64,000 nucleotides of DNA from Phocoena phocoena (lineage: Eukaryota > Chordata > Mammalia > Artiodactyla > Phocoenidae), in assembly GCF_963924675.1 (NCBI RefSeq), contig NC_089235.1:58454520-58518519 (forward strand). Direction: 5' to 3'. A program made the position numbers and the translations under genes. Below, piece by piece: positions 13,039 through 23,106 of this stretch; within the stretch, counting starts at the first letter, position 1; each line of letters starts with the position of its first letter. Under the pieces are notes generated by a model. The model was not told the origin of the DNA. It saw nothing but the letters and a program-made list of their open reading frames with translations, and searched no databases.

Positions 13039-13130
13039 AAAATGGCTTTGTTGAGGTATAACTGATATACAAAAACCGGCATAGACTTAATGAATGCAAT
13101 TTGACGAGGGCTTTCGGGTCCATACACCTG
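13039..13130 (-). repeat. Old L1 3'-end fragment (antisense)
   Basis: 'ggctttgttgaggtataactgatatacaaaaac', then 'gaatgcaatttgacgagggct', reads as the antisense of an old mammalian L1 3' UTR, whose sense strand ends near 'tatacctcaacaaa'. Short and decayed. Confidence 0.5.
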
Positions 13131-14575
13131 CCCCTGGCTAGGTGCCGGGTTTTTCGTTCTCCACTTTCTGTCAGCTTTGGGCCACTGTTTTGGTTTTTTT
13201 TTCCAGTTTGGGAAGCGGAACTTTTAACTTTGACTTCCTCAACTTCTTTTTTCCCATTTTCATTCTTAGCCTGAGTTCTATCCGTCTTTTGCTGCGCCTT
13301 AGTTTCCCTAATCCACTGCTGTTCTCGGCCTGATTGTAGCTCTTCCTGGAAACAATCACATGTAGGTATTTTTAAGTGAACAGCGTCTCAACCAAATGCA
13401 CTGTCATCTCCCAGTACCTGTGATGACAACTTCCAATGAAGGCGTGCATGAGGATTTCAGGAAAATCATGCACACAGATTTATTCAATAAGCATTTCATG
13501 AGTGGACAATGTGCTAAGTTCTATGTTAATTACTAAGAATAGTGTATTGGATGGCGAGCCCTCTTCTTAAGGAACATCTCACATTGGGCTCATTACAGCA
13601 CGTAAGTCCTTCAGTTGTCTCCGACCAATTTACTAAAATTCCTGTGATATTGTATTGGTTTACTTCTACTTGTGCTATACTACCCTCATTTTTCTTTTTC
13701 CTTTTATGCTGAACTAAGAACTCTGCCATTTCTTCTCACATTTTTTAAGAATACCTCCCCTCTGACCTTCTCAGTCACTCCTGAACACACATTCGCGGTT
13801 AAGAAAAGCATCTTAAACTCAAATTTAAATACGGGGCTGTGAGGGTGGTAAATCACACACAAAAAGCATTTGACAAAGCAATGTATCACTTAATTTTTAA
13901 AGACATATATATTTCAAGTGAATTTAATTTGCATATTTCTGACTCATTTCCATTCCATCATCTAACGTCTTTTTAAAGAGTTGCTGCATTTTTGCATTTT
14001 CAAAGGACGCACTTGTGTCATCTATGACTACCTAACCTTTGCTTTCTGGAATTTGACTATCAGAAAATTCTTCCTTTGTCTAATCTCAGTGTCTCTTGCT
14101 GAGATGGAACATTCAGCCATCTTCTGGAATTGTAAGGAAGGGGAGAATGTCAAATCCAGTTGGGTTTCACGTCTGTGTGAAAAGCCACACTATTGTCTGA
14201 CCTTTGGTTCTAGGGTTTTCATTAAAAGTTTTGCATCATTTCAGCACCATCTCTGACTACTTCACGTTTATCGAGTTGTGAAAATAAAACCTATCCTTGA
14301 TGCTTGGTTGGTTAGGATACAATGGGTTGTCTAGTGGCAACACTGAGGTATTCCTTCCACATCGTTTTATAACATGTCTATTAATTCATCTCAACTTCAT
14401 GCTCTCACTAATAAACACTATTGCTGACTTGGGTTTCGGAAGGAGCCTGTTAAAACTTATGTCCTATTGCACTTTACATAAACAATGTCCGTGTTGAAAT
14501 AGTGAAGTGTCATAAGCTACATTTAATTCCAAGACAGCATTTTAAAACAACTGGACTGAGTTTTTTTTGTGGAAG
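13131..14575. other. Unassigned; possible L2 trace
   Basis: No gene is recognised. About 13,475-13,580 ('tattcaataagcatttcatg...atgtgctaagttctatg') could be an antisense L2 3' end, at low confidence. Pyrimidine-rich sequence at 13,180-13,340 produces open frames on both strands without known motifs. Confidence 0.35.
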
Positions 14576-14579
14576 GATA

Positions 14580-14652
14580 CCATATTGTATGGAGTTACCC
14601 CAGTCCCTGGCACAAAGAAGGTACTCAATATTTTTACCTGAGTCAATAGACA
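14580..14652 (+). repeat. L2 3'-end fragment
   Basis: 'ccagtccctggcacaaagaaggtactcaatatttttacctgagtcaat' follows the sense L2 terminus (cagtgcctggcacatagtaggtgctcaataaat...). Only the last 70 bp or so are recognisable. Confidence 0.5.
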
Positions 14653-14679
14653 AATGCTAGCAAGTGTTAACTTCATTGA

Positions 14680-14816
14680 AGGTTTACCGTGTGTTAGGTA
14701 TTTCGCTAAGCTCTGCATAGGGACTGTCTCAATGCTTCCCAAACCTCCATAGTACAATTATTATCTTCAGTTTGCCAATGGAAAAACTGAAGTGCAGGGA
14801 ATGTTGTTCAAGGAAT
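14680..14816 (-). repeat. MIR SINE (antisense)
   Basis: 'taccgtgtgttaggtatttcgctaagctctgcat', then 'ttattatcttcagtttgccaatggaaaaactgaagtgcagggaa', is in MIR reverse-strand order. The adjacent dinucleotide tract truncates it. Confidence 0.65.
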
Positions 14817-14818
<2 letters not shown>

Positions 14819-14868
<50 letters not shown>

Positions 14869-14917
14869 GTCTATACATACATATACATATATATATATAT
14901 GTATGTATGTATATGAG
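14819..14917. repeat. Compound (AC)n-(AT/ATGT)n microsatellite
   Basis: An uninterrupted (AC) run of about 20 units at 14,821-14,861 is followed by mixed ATAT/GTAT repeats to about 14,917. It creates artefactual Thr-His and Cys-Val open frames. Probably length-polymorphic. Confidence 0.95.
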
Positions 14918-15527
14918 TGACACACATTTAAAGAAAAGTCAACCTTGGGTTCCAGGAAAAATAGTGCCCAGGAGTCAGGAGCTTGTGAATTTCAGTTCTT
15001 CTCTGTCTTTTTAACAACAAAATACCCTTAAGTGAATCACCTTACTGCTTCCATGCCTCAGTCTTCATCAGCAAACTAAGTGTTGAACCAGAAAGAAAAA
15101 CCTTTAGGCCCATAACCTTCCATGACTATTGGTCCCATGAAAGAGTCACACAGCTGAAGGTGTTTGGAGGCGGGCAGGCCTCTGGGTTGGGTGCTGAGCC
15201 ATGACTGAGGACAGGACACAGGGTTGGGGTCTGTTCTTCCTGTTGGTCCTAATGCTGGGTATGGCTTGTCAGCTGCTGCTTATTTTCCTTGCTCAATCTT
15301 TTCTTATCAGAGGCAGAAGGCATAAAGGATGCCATCTGGGATTGCTTGTTTAGATACAGCATGGTGTTAACAAGTTTCTCTCTCCTTACTCTTTCTTGTT
15401 TATTGCTGGCTGCAAGGAGCAGGGATACACATGTCCAAATGCAGCTGTCGCCCAGGCTCTGTTCTTCATCATGAACCTGGGGACCACAGGGAAGTGGGAG
15501 GCACAAGCCATGAGTGAGCTGGGGGGG
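14918..15527. other. Unassigned sequence
   Basis: No repeat is recognised. Open frames on both strands at 15,249-15,590 (up to 108 codons) overlap each other, and two of them (15,249-15,575 and 15,396-15,590) run into the tandem duplication that follows. I see no protein family, so they are probably chance. Confidence 0.35.
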
Positions 15528-15713
15528 AAGGCGAGTAGCCTTGGGGCCAGGAGTGGGTACTGTATCCTGCAGCACCTAGAAGAGGTCTGAGATCATGTCA
15601 TTTTCAACTGTGAAAGCAAAGGCGAGTAGCCTTGGGGCCAGGAGTGGGTACTGTATCCTGCAGCACCTAGAAGAGGTCTGAGATCATGTCATTTTCAACT
15701 GTGAAAGCAAAGG
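15528..15713. repeat. Perfect 91-bp tandem duplication
   Basis: The segment from gcgagtagcc at 15,531 recurs at 15,622 without a mismatch, continuing through 'tgaaagcaaag'. Identity extends from 15,528-15,622 to 15,619-15,713, a period of 91 with 4 bp (aagg) shared at the junction. The units are too long for replication slippage on a microsatellite, and perfect identity implies a young event or an assembly artefact. Confidence 0.95.
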
Positions 15714-15837
15714 TATGAGATTTTATTGACACCTTCTCTGGGAGTCAGTATAAGAGATTACATATTCCTGGGAAGCTGGAGATTGATAAAAAATGTGGCA
15801 CTTTTTAACCCTGTTCAGAAATTTTATGTTTACAATT

Positions 15838-16400
15838 TAGCACAGCATTAAGAGCCTGGGTTTTAGAGTCACACGGGATTTAAAGCCAAGTTCCTCCGCT
15901 TGTTAACTAGTAGTGGACGCTGTGATCGCCACATCAAGATTCCCTTTACCCAACCTTTGCACGCACGGCATCTGCTATGAATATTGGCTGCCAGCCGTGT
16001 TCAAACCACCCCACGCTTCAGAGAATTGCCTTTGGCGAAAATGCGAAGACCTCCTGAGAGCCAGAGGCTGGCTGTCGGCCTGGTACAGAAGACCTCTTCT
16101 TGCCTCAAGGTGGGAACAACTCTATGGTGTGCCTTGTACTTCAGAACTCCATGTGGGATCAGAGTGACGGTGGACGCCAGCTGAGGCTCCAGTCTTCCCC
16201 TAAGTAAGTGACTACTTTGGCTCTACTTCCAGGGAAACTGAACTGTGACATTAGGTGAATTTGGGAAGTGACGGCCTCTCTGCTTCTGGTCTCTCCTCTG
16301 CTAAAATGAGATGGCTACTAACTCTGACCTTATCATTTTGTTGTAGGTATGAAGTGTTCTTGAAGCACTTAGCATAACACCTGACACACAGTGTAGCTAT
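15838..16400 (+). repeat. MIR SINE, interrupted by an unidentified insert
   Basis: The left part (15,838-15,912) has 'gcattaagagcctgggttttagagtcacac', the MIR head. The right part (about 16,236-16,400) resumes with 'ctgtgacattaggtgaatttgg', 'ctctgctaaaatgagatgg' and 'gcacttagcataacacctgacacac'. In the MIR consensus these parts are adjacent, so the approximately 325 bp between them is an insertion. Confidence 0.7.
15913..16235. other. Unidentified insert within MIR
   Basis: About 323 bp, somewhat GC-richer than its surroundings. Two overlapping open frames (84 and 66 codons) show no known protein motif. It is neither an L1 nor a CHR SINE. It could be an old LTR, another medium-reiteration repeat or a fragment of a processed transcript. 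No clear target duplication or A-tail was seen. Confidence 0.4.
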
Positions 16401-16568
16401 TTATATTATCCGCTATACTATTTGTTACATTACTTGCTACATGGATTGGGGATTCTGATAACATGATGCCTTCTCAAACATGTGGAAACACCAGAAAGAA
16501 GAGATTCGCTCCCCTGCTATGGAATGAGCATAATTATTATTTAAACATCCTGGTTCCTAATCAGATTT

Positions 16569-16596
16569 AAAAACAAACAAACAAACAAACAAACAA
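16569..16596. repeat. (AAAC)n microsatellite
   Basis: Six or more aaac units in tandem. A short AT-rich (TATA/TACA) patch also lies at about 16,764-16,790. Confidence 0.9.
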
Positions 16597-17390
16597 GGAA
16601 CAGTCTAAACCAATCACTGGAAAGACCTTGAGTCCCCAGGGCCCAGCCTCACGACACGAAGTGACGCATCTGTGGGTTGTGTGTTGCTCTGTGAGCCTGC
16701 TGGCTGCTGGTAGTTGTCCATATTTGTGCAACAGAAAACATCGCTCTCCTCAGACAGGAAAAAAATGTATATGTATATACATATATGTCTCCATACTGCT
16801 AGTGTCTAAATTAAGAAACGTAAAAGCCAATTCCTGTTAAGCCAGAAGGCAAAACCAACAGCAGTGCCGGCTGTGAAAAGAGCAGACTTCTCAGACTTGG
16901 AGCCTCCAGAGACGCCTCCCCCATCGTGCTCATGGGTCCTTTCCAAACTGTGCATCGGAAATTGCATGGCACCCTGGAGCAGATGTTCATTCAGAACGCA
17001 ATTAACTGAGTGAGGGTCAAAGAAATCAGGGAGTTTTAAAGTGTTGATAGAGCAGTTGAGGAATCAAGAGACCTATGAAGAGGGATTCTGGGGCTGATCC
17101 CAAAAGCCCCTCGGCACTTTGTGGCCTTGATGGATCCCACCTACTATTTACCGTCTGCTGTTGATATCTTACCCGGGGCCCTTACCTTCGAGCAAAAAGA
17201 ATTGCATCCATTTATTCATTTATCCAATTAACACATTCCCCCACCCAGAATACTCCAGACACTGTGTGGGGTACTCAGGATGAAACGGGTTCATCAATGT
17301 TGAAAATCAGAACTGGTAATTCCCAACGTGCCTGTATCCCCCAAACATGAGCTTCCATCTCCCGGGGGATTTTGGTGATCTGCAGAAACT
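16597..17390. other. Unassigned; possible L2 trace
   Basis: No gene is recognised. About 17,205-17,300 ('catttattcatttatcc...ccagacactgtgtggggtactcaggatg') may be antisense L2. Confidence 0.35.
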
Positions 17391-17394
17391 TTCT

Positions 17395-17490
17395 GTGTAC
17401 AGCTAGACTATCAGCTTCCTAAGGGCAGGAGAGCTGATTATTGTCTGACCTCCTAGCCTGGTGCTCAGCACATAATAACGGCTCAGTTCA
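17395..17490 (+). repeat. L2 3'-end fragment
   Basis: 'ctagactatcagcttcctaagggcaggagagct...gcctggtgctcagcacataa' matches the sense L2 3' UTR order (actagactgtgagctcc...gggcaggga...gcctggcacat). Confidence 0.5.
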
Positions 17491-17649
17491 CACATGGCTT
17501 GAGATGATTTACCAAGCCATTTATAATTTCTGGAGGAATTCATACAGACATGTATTATAATCAGCTCAAATCAATCCATTTTGCTTTTTTGCCCCGTCCC
17601 ATCTTCAGTACATCCAGTCCTGCAATGCCGGCTTTGAAGAGAGTCCATC

Positions 17650-18076
17650 TTAATGTCCTAGGGCTGCTGTAACAGATGGCCACCAACTGGCTGGCTTGAA
17701 ACAACAAATCTATTCTCTCACCATTTCCAGAAGTCTGAAATCAAGGTGTCGGCAGGGTTGGTTTCTTCTGGAGGCTCTGAGGAGAGTCTGTTCCTGCCTC
17801 TCTCTTAGTTTCTGGAAGCTGCTGGCGTTCTTTGGCCTATAGTTGTGTAAGTCCAATCTCTGCCTCGGTCTTTTCATGGTCTTCCCCTCTGTGCATGTTC
17901 TCCCCCTTTTCTTCTCTCATGGGGACATGTGTTGTTGGATTTAGTGCCCATACTAACCCAGGATGAGCGCATCTCAGTATCCTTCGCAATTATATCTGCA
18001 AAGAGCTTTTTCCATAGAAGGTCACAGTCACAGCTTATAGATGACTCTCTTGAAGGACTGCCGTTCAGTCCAGTCC
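17650..18076 (-). mobile_element. MLT1-type ERVL-MaLR LTR
   Basis: On the + strand it reads 'tgtcctagggctgctgtaac', 'ggcttgaaacaacaaatc', 'ctcaccatttccagaagtct', 'gaaatcaaggtgtcggcagg', 'cttttcatggtcttcccc', and ends near 'gccgttcagtcca'. This is the reverse complement of an MLT1-like solitary LTR (ancient mammalian MaLR retrotransposon). No internal gag/pol sequence is seen next to it, so it is a solo LTR or truncated. Confidence 0.75.
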
Positions 18077-20104
18077 AGGGTCCTAAAATTTCCAAGTAAA
18101 TTACTAGGAGTGGCAGTTGCTTAGTAAACCACCCACCAGATACCCAGAATCAGGCAAGGACTACTGTGTGGTCAAATGGGACTTGGAATAAATGAGTCAC
18201 ATAAACCATGCGAATAAGTATTGAAATCCAGCCAATTGATTCTCCCCATCTCACCTGGGGCTACAACCAGTCCAGTTTGTCAGGCAGGTGATCCAGACTT
18301 TCATCCTCATTTTTGTTGCTTCTCATGGCTTTCTTATTTCAATGGCAAGATGGTGGGCATTTGGGAGGATGTCACCCGATGTTTTCTTTTACTCTTTGAA
18401 TTAGAGGAAGTCCTAATTCTACTGATCCTATGTTCCTTCCTCACACCATTCTCTGATATTCTGATCATATCCTTCTTTTCATATCATTTTCCTGTTGAAG
18501 CTATTTATAATCTTTTAGGATTAAGCAGAAATGAGGCTTCCGTCCTTACCTCTAACTTGCCCTCTTTTAACCTCAGTTTGCTTTCAAGCACTCATCAGAA
18601 GGCCTACCGAGGAGATACTAGTTCCTTCTCACACGGAAACAGAATTTCAAAAGAGAGCCCCACGTGAGAAAGAAAATATATGTTTCTCTTCTCCTTTTCT
18701 TAGCATATGCCCCTTATCAAGAACATATACTCCACAATAAAAATAATGTGTCAGAAATCCCATTAAGTTTCTTTTGAGGATCCAGTTTTCATAAGCTTGT
18801 GTGTGAATTGGATCCAAGAGGAAAATTACTCTTCTTGAATCAAACCTATCTGCTTACCTAACCAGCTGGCACGGACAGGCAAAGCAAAAAATAAAACAGC
18901 AAATCCAAACCTTAGACCTGGTTCCAGCCTCTTTTCCTTTGCTATCAATTTGACATGTTTCATGAGAGCTGAACCGACCAGAAAAAAAAAAAATCGTTGG
19001 GAAAATTCTGGAGACCAAGTTTTTTTCCCAGAGGATGGCTGTCACCACTTGCTCAAGGTTTTTGCACCTTAGAAACTCTGCCAGGATTGGACACACCCAG
19101 GCCTGAGCTGATGTGCTGTACGCACCTTCTTGCTTGTCATGAACAAACTTGATCATTCTGGTGTCTTAACCCTAAGCTTCTTTCTCACTCACAACCTCCA
19201 GTCTGATGGATAAGACACAAACTTGATTTTCTTCTCTGTCCAACCAGACTGATCACTGCATCATCTCAGAGATGCCTTCTTCATATGGGATGTTAAGGAC
19301 AGAGTACCTTGGTCTTGGCTTTAAAATGCTGATTGAATCAAATCTTGTTCCTTTCTTCCTGTGATGTCTCCTCTCTAGCACTTTTCCCAAGCCTGTCTTT
19401 GTTTTCTCAGCCAAGGTGCATTTTGCATCTTATATTCTATACGTCTATAAGTTTCTGTCTTTGAACTGAGCAATGTACACTAGCAAATGTTTCACAGAAT
19501 AAAACTGAGATTGTTGTCTAACACCTACCTTTAGCTGAGCATCAGTTTTCTCCTTAAACAACTGTCCAGAGCCAAGGGGAGTGGCATAATAGAATATTTC
19601 ATAAGTAAATTTCCTCCATATTGTGTTATGTTCCCGACAATTTGCATTCAGAGTTGCTTCTGAGATTATCGGTTCAGACAGTAAACTCTCCCTGTTCTAA
19701 GGGCATCATAGGAAAAAAGCAAAAAACAAAAAACAAAAAGTTTACACTCAGAGTGATTCTGTTTCTTTTCATCAGTGTGTTTGATCACAAATGAAATCTA
19801 GAAGGGCCAATTAGTACACATTTCCTCAGGGCACCTGAGAGTCAGAGGACAGAGAATTTATTTTCTTGGTTTGCCCTAATCCTTCCACTGCCTGTTTTCA
19901 TTAGATACCAAGGCCATTAAACATTATGTTGCCCAAGCAGATTTGAGACTCACAGAGATGGGCTTCCTTTGGCCCATCCAGAAAGCTCTTTCAGAAATGT
20001 GTTTTGAGCTCTTTGACACACTCTGGGCATCATAAACTCCCGCTGCTTTTCCTCTCTCCCCTCCCCCTCAGTAATCTCTCCCCTTTACTCCCTCTCTCTT
20101 ACAG
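18077..20104. other. Unassigned sequence with a 148-codon open frame
   Basis: No repeat is assigned. The open frame at 18,221-18,667 (148 codons) has hydrophobic Leu/Ile/Phe-rich segments in the middle but no signal peptide or domain I can name. 'tttcacagaataaaactgag' at about 19,491 contains an AATAAA, which could be an old LTR or transcript end. This is weak. Confidence 0.3.
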
Positions 20105-20384
20105 CGAGTTCCCTGTTTTTAGCTGACTCACAGCAGCTGGCTGGCACCTCCAGGGTCATACTGTACGTAACACAGAATCCTCTCTGTTGGCTACCATGGT
20201 GCTTCTAAAGAGGGGCTGTGGCAGCCGCTGCAAAGCATCCTGGGTCCTCCAGCCCAGCCCTCCTTTGAAGCCCTGAAGCAAGCGGCTGGCAGCAGCCTGG
20301 GGCAGTTCAGGGCCCCAAAGTTCCTGGCTAACACGGCTTCACTGAATCCCAGGGCTCCTGCTGCCGCGGAGATGCTGCTCAGAA
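20105..20384 (+). other. Candidate exon (unproven)
   Basis: A pyrimidine-rich stretch ending in ctctctcttacag (AG at 20,103-20,104) forms a strong 3' splice-site look-alike. 280 bp downstream, cagaa|gtaagc gives a 5' splice-site look-alike (GT at 20,385). The block between is GC-rich (especially 20,200-20,380) compared with AT-rich surroundings and is not a repeat I recognise. An ATG at 20,372 with a G at -3 lies 13 nt before the donor. TGACTCA at 20,124-20,130 is an AP-1-type site, so a regulatory element or alternative first exon is equally possible. No homology is claimed. Confidence 0.3.
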
Positions 20385-21540
20385 GTAAGCCCTTAAGAAA
20401 TTCAGAACAAAATCCAGGCGGACAGAAGCAGAGTCATATGGCCTCTCAAAGCCAATGGCTGCCAGGAAATAGTCTCAAACCTGCCAGAGCCTTGGCACCA
20501 GGCCTTGAGCCCTGCCAGTGGGTGAATAGTGGGATGGGAGGATTGGTCACATTCTCCTTTTCCAGTCAACTGGATTGTACCTGGGCACAGAAGAGCACAC
20601 ATGGAAGCAGGAAGCCACCATCTATCACTTTCTCTCCTGAAAATAAACGCTGGCCTGTTTAAGTAAAACTATACCCTAACCAGGAGGAACAGTACAGATT
20701 TTCATGGGTAAAAACACAGTCTTCTGGCTTTCAGATACTTAAAACTGGATGGCTCCCCACTTCCAAAAAACTGTCTAGAGGCTGAATATTTTACAAACTA
20801 TAGAGTCTACAGATTTCAGGTTGATTTATTTATCCTTTTTTCTCCACTCCTTTCCACATTATTGATTCCTATCTGATTCTTGCTCTAAGAAATGATTTTC
20901 TTTTACAAATAATTTAATAAACCTAATGTTCTGCTAATGATGATGACGATAGCTAAGGCACACCTCGTTCTTTCTGCAGCTTGGCGGGAGAAAATCTGCA
21001 GATTATTAACATTTCTTAAATGTATGGGTTTTTTCTTTTTCTAACACATATACTTTAGCTTCAAGGTTAAAATAAAGGAAGAAGTAATTGATCCTAAATG
21101 GCAAATTTTAAATCACTAAGAAGCCCTGCATCACATTCAAGGCATGACTTGTAAGGAAAGTTAAACTGATTTAAACAAATGCTAAGCGACAGAGGAATTT
21201 AAAAAGATAAAGTGAGATGAAGGTAGCAGCTGCTTTTTGTAACTTTATGGAGACATTAATACAAACTTATAAAGCCGGATTATTTATTATCATAACCATG
21301 GTGCATACAGACACAAATTAAAGCAAATAATAAAAAGACAGAAATGGAGCACATCATCTCAAAATATTTACATTTTTCAATTAAAAAGGCTCAGTGAAAT
21401 ACATGAGATAGAGGCTATTTCACCTCAAAAGCCAAACGTTTTAATTAGGATGGTTTTCTTCAGCTGTCAATGCCAGAGAAAGCCAAAGGTAAGCAAAAGT
21501 ATCACTTCGAAGATAGAGAACAGCAAAGGAGGAAGTGACA
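20385..21540. other. Unassigned sequence
   Basis: No repeat or gene is assigned. An open frame at 20,372-20,662 (96 codons) starts at the ATG of the exon candidate and reads through its donor. It has no recognisable domain. Sequence beyond 20,700 is AT-rich and featureless to me. Confidence 0.35.
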
Positions 21541-21622
21541 TTTGAAATGAATGATTCAATGAATGAACACATTTTGAACGAATGATTCAATGTGTTCAAA
21601 TATTTTTATTCCTGGTTGAGCC

Positions 21623-21830
21623 TTTTTTTTTTTTTTTTTGGTACACGGGCCTCTCACTGTTGTGGCCTCTCCCGTTGCGGAGCACAGGCTCCGGACGCGC
21701 AGGCTTGGCGGCCATGGCTCACGGGCCCAGCCGCTCTGCGGCATGTGGGATCTTCCCGGACCGGGGCACGAACCCACGTCCCCTGCATCGGCAGGCGGAC
21801 TCTCAACCACTGCACCACCAGGGAAGCCCC
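21623..21830 (-). mobile_element. CHR SINE (cetacean type)
   Basis: A poly(T) at 21,623-21,639 is followed by 'gtacacgggcctctcactgt' and ends in 'accagggaagcccc'. On the minus strand this is the CHR SINE: a tRNA-derived head (gggcttccctggtgg, A-box-like tggtgcagtggttgagagt, B-box-like gggttcgtgcc) and a GC-rich body. A target duplication is not clear. Open frames in all frames of this element are artefacts. Confidence 0.93.
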
Positions 21831-22269
21831 CAGCCTGTACTTTTAAAATTCTGAATTATTTTTTATTTCTTATAACAAAGTCTATATTCTTGTTTCAGTT
21901 AGAAAGAACTGATGGTTTAGAGGCAGGATTGAAATGAGAAAAGATACCTCACAATTCTCCTGCAAAGAACAGCACCTGTTCAGAAACAAAATGGAAAACT
22001 ACATACGGAGAAAAAATAAATGTCTACTAGATCAACAACAGTAACATAAACCACAATGAAAGAAGATGAATTAGAAAAAACAGGAGTTGTTGATGGAAAG
22101 AGATGAAGAGGAATGAACTGTTTGACTATGAGGCAATGAATTGCTTTACCTGAGATTATGGTGTAGGTGAGAAATCAAAATGGTTAGTTTGGAAATGTCA
22201 GAAGAGTAGACATCATCAAGAACTTCTACTAGAGTGTTAAGTACCTAGTAGTGACTCAACTAAAGCTTT

Positions 22270-23100
22270 ACTGTTTAAAGACAGGCCTGCTTTGGATGTT
22301 TGCAGAGCCTGGAACAAGAGTATAAATGGTGGCCCACTTGCCATGGACCTAAACATTTAAAAGTTTTAAGAAATGGTTAAAGTAAAATATGTTCTATCCA
22401 CATCCCTTGACAAATATACTTCTCAACATCAAGAAGGCCAGGTTTGAATGCAGGATTCTTGGAAGACTTGGAGACCTGTGGCCCAATATGAAGAGCTGGC
22501 CTATGCCCCTGGCTCACCCATTCTCATCCTACCCACCTATATCTCACCCTTATCTTCCTTCCACGCCACAGGGTCTTGTGCCCATGCACATAGACACTTG
22601 AGCCTACAGGTTCAACATCTGAACAGCCCACAGCAAAGGGAAGCCCAGGGCCAACCCAATGGCCTTGGAATATTCATACTATGGTACAGCCCACCCTTAG
22701 AAAGACAGACCCAGGGAAGAGGCGCACTCAGTGACCATTTGGGGCAGGGTGTTGTACCCAGAGTGTGGTCTAGAAGTGGGAGCAAGGGCTCCGGGAGGGC
22801 ATGTCCTCTTTGCTCCCCAGTGTGGGAAGCGGTACAGCTGGAGACGGGGTTCAGGGCAGAAGTCTCTGACCCAGGTCTAAGGGCAGTATTAAAATCACCT
22901 CATTTACAAACTTCCAACTACAAAATAATAAGTCAGGGAGATGTAAAAATAAAAAAATCAAATCACCTACTCTAACTCAGACATTTAATGAGTCTACAAA
23001 ATACAGTGCATGTAAAACACGGCTTCAGGTGGGATGAATTTCGGTGTTAGAGTCTGTGATTTAATTGCTATTATAGCAACTGTTTCACTGTAAGAAGGAT
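22270..23100. other. GC-richer unidentified block
   Basis: 22,440-22,900 is GC-rich for this window and contains a 175-codon open frame (22,448-22,975), the longest in the window. The protein shows no motif I recognise and includes a poor, low-complexity end. The segment directly abuts antisense L1 at about 23,107. An unnamed old repeat, a decayed transcript or chance are all possible. Confidence 0.35.
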
Positions 23101-23106
23101 AGAAAG

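Noticed and set aside
14729..15014. Thr-His and Cys-Val rich open frames
   Set aside because: Translations of the (AC)n microsatellite.
15913..16167. Short cysteine/tryptophan-containing frame as a secreted peptide
   Set aside because: It sits in an insert inside a MIR, overlaps another frame and has no clear signal peptide or processing sites.
18221..18667. 148-codon hydrophobic frame as a small membrane protein
   Set aside because: No recognisable family, atypical Ser/Leu/Phe content for pyrimidine-rich DNA, and no evidence of selection can be seen.
21556..21937. Overlapping open frames of 84-99 codons on both strands
   Set aside because: They follow the GC-rich, stop-poor body of a CHR SINE. 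The same proteins recur at 33.6, 45.5 and 63.3 kb.
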